Below are positions 56,354 to 64,000 of a stretch of DNA of 64,000 bases, piece by piece. The stretch's first letter is position 1. Each line of letters starts with the position of its first letter. Below the pieces are notes generated by a model that saw only the letters and a list, made by a program, of their open reading frames with translations, ran no database searches and had not been told where the DNA came from. Source of the stretch: Phlyctochytrium arcticum. Lineage: Eukaryota; Chytridiomycota; Chytridiomycetes; Chytridiales; Chytridiaceae. A program made the translations under genes and the position numbers. The stretch lies in the NCBI GenBank assembly GCA_025602905.1, contig JAHLKI010000002.1, forward strand, positions 1,364,001 through 1,428,000, in the 5' to 3' direction.

Positions 56354-58260
56354 CACCCCCGCACGGCTACAGTCCAATGCTTTGAGGATGCTGTCGGTCC
56401 AGTAGTTGAAATTATATTTGAGTTGTTCTCAGAAATTGAAGGTTTCAAAAAATGTTTCATTGAGGAATAAATAATGTCTTTTAGGTTGAAGTTGTTTGAC
56501 TGAAGTCGTGCCCCTTTCCTCCTTTGAAGTCGGGTGTATTCACAACTCTCCTCATCGGTCCACCATCATTTGTGTGCTGCAAAGTCGTGTCCAAAATCAT
56601 GTTCTGGTATTGTGCAATGTCAGTCTCGATGATGTTTGTGGCCGTGTGGTAGATGTTGGGATTTCCGCTCTAGGTAGGATCAAGTGGTGCTCCGCTTCGC
56701 CTTCATAAAATGATAAGTGTCGTTGCACTGTCTTTCAGGTTTGATGCATTCAGAATGATGAAAATATTTCTTGTTGAACAGATAAAGGTTTGCAATGTAG
56801 ATTCAAAGCTATACATAAATTCGTTACTACTATGCTCATTGATTTCAATCATACCTAAACATCTCCTTAACTTTTGCAATTGACCAATTGGTAGTGGTTA
56901 TGTGAAAATGTCTGCAATGTTGTCAACGGTTGAGACATGCTGCAGCGCGATATTCTTAGTTTCCACAACTTCTCGACTAAAGTGTTGTTGAATGTCAATA
57001 TGCTTTGTTCGCAAATGATTGATCGGGTTCTTATCTAATTGTTTGGCGGGCTCGTTATCAATCATAATCATTGTGGGTTCTTGTGGCGGGAAATTGATTT
57101 GTGATAAGATTTGTTGAAACCAGTATGCTTCTTTTGTTGCCTGTGTAGCCGCCATGTATTCTGCTTCTGTCGATGACAGTGCAACCGATGGTTGTCGTTT
57201 ACTCTGCCACGATCAGTTGGTCATTAAATGGTCGGGGTTGTTGTTTCCCAAGAAGAAAACATATCCAGTTCTTCATCTTTGCGTTTCCTTGTACAGTAGG
57301 ATGCCCAATCCGAATCGCAGTAAGCGACAATAGATCGAGTCGCGGAAGGTTCCAGTTTGGTGAAATGTAGTCCGAGATTCCTTGTCCGGTTGAAATAGTG
57401 ACGGATGCGTACAACAGTGCGCCAGTCACCGACAGTTGGAGAGGCCATCTTTTGAGCAGCAGCAGAGACAACATAAGCGATGTCTGGACGTGTACTAGTC
57501 ATCGCGTACATCAAAGCTCCAATAGTCTCTCGGTAGGGTGTATCTTCGCTGATCGGTTGCAAGTCTTCTTCTGTTGGAATTGGCGTTGCGACCAGAACTG
57601 GCGTATCATGCGTGGTGCGGGTGTTTAAGCAAGGACCGAGATATCTTTCGAGAATGGTATCAGCATATCCGCGTTGATCAAGAGTGAACCCATCGGCTGT
57701 CCTTGTATTTGTAATTCCCAAAATGTAGTGTACCGGTCCGCTATCAGTCATCTTGAACTCGGCCGTCAGTTGAGCTCTCACCCCCGCAAGAACAGCCGTT
57801 GGTGCAGCGATCAAAATGTCATCCACATACACGATCAGAAGCACCGCTGGTACCCCGTTTTTGAATTTCACATACAGTGAGGGGTCTGCTTGTGGCAACA
57901 TAGCCAAGTGATATCAGGTATTTGTGCAGGCGACGGTTCCATTCGCGACGCGCTTGTTTGAGGCCATATATTCATTGCTTGACACGCCAGGAGGAGCATC
58001 CACACCATCCGGAACCTGCATGTAAACCTCCTCTTGCAAGAGCCCATTTAAAAATGCAGTGACAACATCCATTTGGTCCACGTCGAATCCTAGAAGTAAT
58101 GCGGGTGCGAGAACAAATCGCAGCGTCTGGATTTTGACCACCGGGGAAAAAGTTTCAACAAAGTTAATGCCATATTGCTGCTCAAAACCTCGAGCCACAA
58201 CGCGACCTTTGTGATGGGAGATTGGTCGCTTGGAGTTGCGTTTCTGCTGGAAAACCCACC

Positions 58261-61200
58261 ACTCAGCGCAACCCAAGTTTTTGGCGCCAACAAATTACAT
58301 AAGCAATGTCCGACGGTCTGAAGCATTTCGCGAGGATTTATGAATACTGCAAATACTGTAGGCTTAACGTAAAATGAAAAGCAGCAGCCAAGTGAATAAA
58401 ATGGAGGGAAATATGTAGGAGTATATGTGGGAGGGTATACGCCCTGCTACTGATATGTAAATGATGAAAGATGGTCTCGCAAAAACAACGGCGAAGATTG
58501 TCTCGAGGTATGAAAATGAAGCTTGAGGGTGAGACGCAGAAGCAAAAGAGACGAAACGAAAATCCCTCAATCTAAACAATGTTTCAAAAAGGATGAGTTG
58601 TTTGCTGCCTTGATCTAAGGGAGATAGACTATGGTACACGCACCTTGATCACCACGAGCTGGAACCTTGTCGATGTTCTTCCAAAAGTTTGCCAAAGATT
58701 GTTTGGCGATCCATTGAAACATACAGTATCCTTGCATTTGCAACTGCCCATAATGCAGCCGCAGAACGCACGACCCTCTGTCAACGAACTGGACTTCAAG
58801 AAATCACGCGTTTTCAAGTCTGCGCCGATGGTTTCGCTGCTCCATTTGTGATGTCTCCAAGAGGAACTTTTGCGGACTGCTTCGGAACTGTTTGGTATTT
58901 TTCAACATCCACATGTTTCCCAAGATTCACAAGAGTCTGCCGCTTAAGAGGAATTGCAACCAGACTTTCCCTGATAGTGACAATCACCACTACGGGATTT
59001 TCTTTGTTGGCATTCTTTGTAGTATTAGGGGTTGGAGATGATGAAAAAGAGGGTGGCGATTGAAGATTCGGGCCTGATAAGGACGGAGGGGAAGGGGTTG
59101 GTATGGGTTAAGGGGCAGCACATTGTGTCGGTTGAGGGGGAGGACGGTGCGCAAGGTCGTAATATGGCAGATCAGACGGGTAAGGCAGCTTTCCAACCTG
59201 CCCTTTTACGTCAAACGAGAAGGAAAGAAGAGTGAAAAAGAGATCCTGGAGATGGGCAACCATTCTGGGCACGACATCGTCCATTGGGAATAGGCGCTGT
59301 AAACACCTCTTGATCTGTTCTAGATCACCACTTGCCAGGAGGTAAGGGCAGTCCACGGAAAGGGGATTGGCCTCTTCAAAAACCCACACTATCGCGTCGA
59401 TCATAGCCTTGCGGACAGGCGTTGCGTCAGCATTATCCGCTGCTCGCAACCTGTACTTTTTCAAGATACTGTAACATCGCGACACTCCTGCCAAGCGGTC
59501 ATCGCAAGTGCAAGCATGGCTGATCTACGCTTAGGACGCATCTTGATTGGCGTCGTATTCTCCACCTCCGGGTATCCGGCGACCCAAAGGGGATGAATAA
59601 GACTCCAAGCATGGACAAGAACTGCCTCCTGAGAGTTGAGCAACACATGCATGAGGTTGGGAACCGCCAAGACATGCGGTTGCAGTGCTTGGTACTTTGG
59701 CAAACGGGGCAACTTCTGGACATACATCCAAACATAGAAATCACCCGCTAGCACAAAGGACTTTTGAAACTCGAGGTCTTGGTCAGGATAGCCCACTTCG
59801 GACAGGAAGGCCTTAATGTTGTCCATTACTGGCTTCAAATCTTCGGCAGACTCCATTGGATTATCCTCGCTCCCAATGACGTGAAAGTTCTCTTGAGATG
59901 CTGCCTTTGTTGCCATGCTACAGGCGTACATCTTCTTGGACAATATCTCACCCTTACACAACTTGGCATAGCTCTCACTTTCGGGGCCTTCAACTACTTG
60001 GGGGATCCACGAGAGGTCCTGCAGCAGTGAGGCATTCAAAGAGCCGATAGCCGCGGGAGGTCGCTTTAGCGCTCGATGGAGCTTAACTGCATAGTTAGCA
60101 GTTGTTCGCGCGCTCGTAAATTTGCCTGGCGCATTCGCAGTGCTTGGTATTGCACGAACTTGACACCAGTGGAAGTCGTCAATAGTAGCAACAAGAAGTG
60201 GGTTGTTCTTGCAGATATCCTCTATGACGGCTTCTCTGGATCTGACAATACACGCTGGACGGACTTTGATGGGTTGTAGCAGATGCTCAGTCTCGAGAAG
60301 TACCGTTGGGTGGTGTAGGACTGGTTGATCAGCTCTCTACCAACGATTCTTTTCACGTAATCACACTTGCGATCCATGATGTGCGCCTCATAGCAGATAG
60401 CGAAGACAACTTTGCGCTTCTTCCGATCATTATAGATTGCGGAGTGGCTGTCATTGAAGCCGCCAATCATTTGAGCCTTAAGCTCAAACAGCCGCCGGTT
60501 CTGATTGATGAACTTGTCAAAGTCCACGAAGAGGTTCTCGTCGATCAGACGCGCCACAAACCCTTGCAACAGGCGATTGTAGTCAAGAATCGTGGCGGGT
60601 TCCAAGTCTTCAGGTTTGGGAGGCTCGGAGATAGCAATAGGGTCAATACTCTGCAGGTCATCATGGTCCTTGGGCGTAGTGATATCATCCTCCTCCTCAT
60701 CCACTTGGCCCTCATCAGCTTGTCCCTCGACCGCCTGTGCCGTGGATCTTACTTGTACCTGTCGGTCTTCCTGCTCCGGGGCTAAGGTTTGGAATATTCC
60801 ATCCCTGTACCATCTGGTTCTACACGCTTCACACGCCCAAGGATCCACGACATCAGCGGTCAGAATTGGAGTGATTCCATGCAACTTGAGTTTATCAAGC
60901 TCTGCGAAGGGAAACTGGTAATATCGGCCGGCACTTTTGGCCCCACAACCAATGCAACCCGGTCCATAAACCCATTTTCCTAGCTTTTTGCCAGGTATAT
61001 TTACGTACAAGACGCATGACTCTGTGCTCTGGCGCTGTCAGGGGATATAGAAAGAAGGTTTGTCAAGAAGGAAAGTCGATCAGTACATTGATCTGAGGGC
61101 ATATGTTCAAGATCATGAAGATGTCCAAATTACCTTACGTTTGGGTTGCATGCTGTTTCTTGTACGTCTAAATTCCAAGCTGCTGTCAGAAAAGTCCCAA

Positions 61201-61406
61201 ATAAAATTGCAGCATACGCTTGCCATACTGGTTGAGGTGAGTTTTGAGGGTTTAGGAGAAGTGTATAGCCGTGCAGATCTTTAGGAAATGGACAGATGCT
61301 GGACAAATGTTTTTGAAAAACATACAGTGAAACGGCCAGGTTGGATCTGATTATGTGATGCTACAATGACTGCGCCGCACTATAGTAAAACTCGGGTTGC
61401 GCTGAG
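58261..61406. mobile_element. unassigned 3.1-kb DNA transposon nested in copia
   Basis: The terminal inverted repeat is CTCAGCGCAACCC(G/A)AGTTTT (about 20 bp, one mismatch). Flanking direct repeats ACCCACC lie at 58254-58260 and 61407-61413 (7 bp, or 8 with one mismatch). Excising the element restores the copia frame CRWVFQQ. Internal coding sequence is on the minus strand and does not match a transposase family I can name. Confidence 0.85.
59108..61010 (-). pseudogene. protein of the unassigned transposon
   Basis: The first frame (61010-60222) begins MYVNIPGKKLGKWVYGPGCI and has zinc-finger-like cysteines (CIGCGAKSAGRYY ... WACEACRTRWYRDG), an acidic stretch, and an ICYEAHIMDRKCDYVKRIVG helix. 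It continues after a frame change near 60220 with DDFHWCQVRAIPSTANARQI. From 60039 it reads LAGDFYVWMYVQKLPRLPKY, VLVHAWSLIHPLWVAGYPEV and MRPKRRSAMLALAMTAWQE. From 59494 there is DAIVWVFEEANPLSVDCPYL up to 59108. The gene fills most of the element, so it is the best transposase candidate. There is a faint resemblance to large fungal proteins with a G-D-x-x-x-W motif (such as DUF6589). I do not assign it. Confidence 0.5.
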
Positions 61407-63945
61407 ACCCACCGGCAAGAGATACTACGGTGTCCCTTGGGTTGAGGTACAAACTTCCAAGTGCCGTTCTTGTTCAACAAAGCTAGTTCCGATAGCGTGG
61501 CCACCTGCCACTGCTCAGCTTCAGGGTTAGTCGGAGCAGTTGCTTCTGCATATGTCTTGGGCTCCGGGATGTTGTCAACTAGCGAAAGAAGGCTGTCAAT
61601 CTGCTCGATTGGCGAGAGAAGACTGTCAAGATGCTTGATGGGATGAAGCTCTTGGAGATCAGCACAATGAACAATAGGAGGAGAGATGAAATTATAGTTG
61701 CGGGTGACTTCAACCTTGTTGGTGGTTTCATTAAGAACATAAATGCCATCCTGTCGCGCTGGATACCCAAGAAAACGACCTCGTTGTGCGCGAGCTGTGA
61801 ATTCTTCAAGTCGAGTCCCATTGGTTGATGGTGTAAAAAACTGCCAAAGGTGTGGAATCGAGACAAGTCTGGTTTCGTTCCATGAACAGCTTCGTACAGG
61901 GTAATGCATTTCGGAAGAGCAGAGTGTGGACGAGCATTATATACTGTAACTCACAAGCATATATTGCGGCATACAACCAAAATTCGTGAGGAAGATTGTT
62001 GGCGTGGTGAAGAAGACAGCGAACAATAGTCGTAACAGATCGGTTGAAGCGCTCGGTTACGCCGTTCAGTTGAGAGGTATTGGTAGGAGTTGGTTTGTGT
62101 CGGACAATTAGGTTCTCCAAAGTTTTGTTCCTTAATCCATTAATGTACTCTTTGCCACCATCTGTCTGTAAAATTTTGAAGTTGACGTTTTTGGGAACAG
62201 CAACATCCGCAACATAGGATGTCAATGCGCTGTGGGTTTGCTCTTGAGTCTTGTGTGTTAAAGGAGCCAGATAAGCATATCGCGAATGTCGGTCAACGAA
62301 AGAAAACAGGCATTTGGATGAAACACAAGGTCTGATTGAACCACTTGTAAAATGCCAGTAGTCTCTTGCTGGGCAATGCCATATGGTTTCTTCGAAAATG
62401 TGGCCTGTGCACATACCAAACAGTCTGCGTGTTCAGGAATGCTGTCAGGGTCAATTTTCGGCAAGTTGAGTCCTTGATCTATCATCCGCAGTAGGGCTTT
62501 TTTACTGATGTGGCCCAGTCGAGTATGAACTTCGGTAAAGGTTGCAGTTTCAAGAGCCATTGCGCTATCAATGATAGGAGTCGTTGCTGTGGTAGGTAGC
62601 GGGTAGGTGCCGGAATTGTCCATAGGGTAAGAAGCAACTTGATAGGAGTCCAGGGTGTATTGAGTTATGTCCGGCAAAATGGATTCTGCATCAAGTAATA
62701 TGGCAGCTTGATCAGTAAAGAGCGTAAAAATGCCGGCCTTGGCAAGTTTGGAAACGGAGATTAATCTTGCACCCAGTTCGTTGATTGCAGAGTTGTCGGA
62801 AGACTAACAGTATTCTGGGTACCAGGCAATGAAATTGAGGTTGCCATCGAAGCACTTTTGAACGATATGATTATTACTGACACGTATACGTTGACTGGAG
62901 GGTTTGAAATTTGTCGAATAGTCTTTAAAAGGTGTTGCGCTAATAGTTGCAGCAGAGTCCAATAACCAAGGTTGTTTAACTTTGCTATGTTGTTTAACTT
63001 CACAACCATATAGTCAGTCACCGTGCGACCTGACTGCGTTCTCCGAATTGCCTTCCTGCCCATCTTGGATTTCTTGAATCGAGATATTGTGAGCTTTTTC
63101 CGGCTCCAAGCAGGGACGTTTCTTGCTGATAAAATTTTGGGCCCGCTCAAGACAGTAGCATTTGTTGGTGGTACAGTATGTCGAGTTCGTCTGCAGATGT
63201 CACACCACAAGGATGAATTGTTGTTTGGCTTAAAGTTGTTAAAGGTTGTGGCAGACTTAAACCCTTTATTGTGCGACGCGTACTGGAGTTGTTCCGGGAG
63301 AGGCTCAAAGTTTGCAGTATAGTGCCCCTGGATGAATCTACTTCGTAGGAGTCGAGGAAGTGCTGTACTTGTTCCAGTGTCTTGAGTTTCCCAAGCTTTA
63401 CTTCATTGAGCATAGGGATCTTGATGTTCGTTCGGAGGCCCTGCAAGAAAAGCGCGATGGTAGTTGTTGTTAGAAGTTGCTCTTTTTGCTTCTGAAGTAG
63501 TTCGTTAAACTTTTGTTTATACTCGGAAATTGTTCATGGTTCCTTGAGATTGACGAGTTGAAAAACGATAGAAGAATCGGTTCCTTTCGCAGCATAGCTG
63601 TTTTTTAAAGTCGTAAAAATTGCCACTGCGGTATCACAATCGGTTCTGCATACAAGGTTGGCTGCTTCACTGTCCAGTTTGGATTTCCTGAGCACACACT
63701 GCGCTACATCGTGGTCGATGGCCATGGGGAGCCAATTCTCAATGTGGTGAAGCCGTACTTGTAGATTGTTACTGATGTTCTCCGCTGTACCCATGGTGGA
63801 CAACGTCGGGATGTTTTTGTAAAGTTGTTCAGCGACTTTTTCAAGACTCATATTGGTAATTTCCGCCGCAATGTTAAGATTGGTCGTGGTGTTGATATGT
63901 GGCATTTTAGCAAAGGTGTTATTAGCATTAACAGAGCTCAGAACC

Positions 63946-64000
63946 TGTTCGGAATCAGTATATGGTACGATGATTCTTATTGAGGAAGGGTATACATGAG
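63946..64000 (-). repeat. copia 5' LTR, incomplete
   Basis: TGTTCGGAATCAG... matches the start of the LTR at 56190 with three differences in 55 bp. Cut by the window end. Confidence 0.85.

Larger units (their letters stand above)
56898..63905 (-). pseudogene. copia gag-pol, split by a DNA transposon and several lesions
   Basis: Starts at MPHINTTTNLNIAAEITNMS (63905). Gag runs to 63147 with an in-frame TGA at 63536-63534 (NLKEP-stop-TISEYKQ). Then come the knuckle (WCDICRRTRHT), a protease/integrase region with VHTRLGHISKKALLRM and DCLVCAQATF (62550-62390), and the integrase core SVDRHSRYAYLAPLTHK, LQTDGGKEYINGL, NGVTERFNRSV (62414-61806). A linker runs to CRWV at 61414. After removal of the nested element the frame goes on as CRWV-FQQKRNSKRP (58253). 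Reverse transcriptase follows with a frame change near 57900 and YVDDILIAAP (57830), then RNase H (CDSDWA, LSSTEAEYMAATQATKEA, NHLRTKHIDIQQHF) to 56898. No chromodomain is seen in this element. Confidence 0.87.
56190..64000 (-). mobile_element. older Ty1/copia element running off the window
   Basis: Minus orientation. Its 3' LTR (164 bp) is 56190-56353, and the 5' LTR begins at 63946 and continues beyond 64000. The 55 visible bp of the 5' LTR differ from the other LTR at three positions, so it is older than the element at 29442. A primer-binding-site-like GGTTCTGAGCTCTG follows the 5' LTR. It is split between integrase and reverse transcriptase by another transposon (58261-61406). Confidence 0.9.

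Noticed and set aside
58620..59070. Plus-strand frames inside the unassigned transposon
   Set aside because: No recognisable motifs. The long conserved-looking frames are on the opposite strand.

Overview
The window looks like a repeat-rich fungal chromosome segment, most probably from a basidiomycete. Coding stretches are split by introns of about 50-80 bp with GT..AG ends. The transposon families (FAR1-like MULEs, a MULE type with a C-P-Y-V N-terminal domain, PIF/Harbinger with a Myb/SANT partner, Merlin, tyrosine-recombinase elements, short Ty1/copia elements) fit that group. This assignment is inference. I see no rRNA, no convincing tRNA and no gene that clearly belongs to host core metabolism. 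Nearly everything recognisable is a mobile element, many of them nested and most carrying stops or frameshifts.

Layout, left part (1-13358): an N-terminal fragment of a MULE-like transposase (644-1596); a ~198-bp tandem repeat (2500-3330); an intron-containing gene of unknown function broken by a FAR1-like MULE with ~113-bp terminal inverted repeats (TIRs) (MULE1, 4161-7109), resuming at 7110-8549; a three-copy tandem repeat with conserved stem-loops (9652-10020); and a degenerate Ndc10-type tyrosine recombinase (10195-11405, minus).

Middle (13359-36360): a Russian doll. Harbinger element B (about 2.9 kb when intact) is split twice. A second, nearly intact Harbinger (A, 14039-16992) sits in its transposase gene and is flanked by TAG. 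A 17.1-kb block (18208-35321) sits in its Myb gene and is flanked by the 9-bp direct repeat TCGGCGTGC. The block carries a MULE transposase with an odd C-terminal extension (MULE3), a second MULE-like transposase (MULE4), a coiled-coil gene, and a young Ty1/copia element (29442-34757; two 377-bp LTRs differing at 2 positions, 5-bp target duplication GATGG). The copia polyprotein has a chromodomain between integrase and reverse transcriptase.

Right part (36361-64000): a degenerate tyrosine-recombinase gene (36935-39201); a copia fragment (41431-42560, minus); a Merlin element (44004-45269) with a perfect 8-bp target duplication; a long gene that joins a Mutator-like transposase to a RecQ-type helicase in one frame (45437-50590), the most unusual locus here; a second FAR1-like MULE (MULE2, 51914-55411) that itself contains a poly-C/poly-G foldback; and an older copia element running off the window (56190-64000, minus), split by an unassigned 3.1-kb DNA transposon (58261-61406).

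How the pieces relate: the insertion order can be read directly from target duplications and rejoined reading frames. The elements are mainly interacting by insertion rather than as a pathway. The exceptions are the Myb/transposase pair of each Harbinger and the transposase/helicase fusion.
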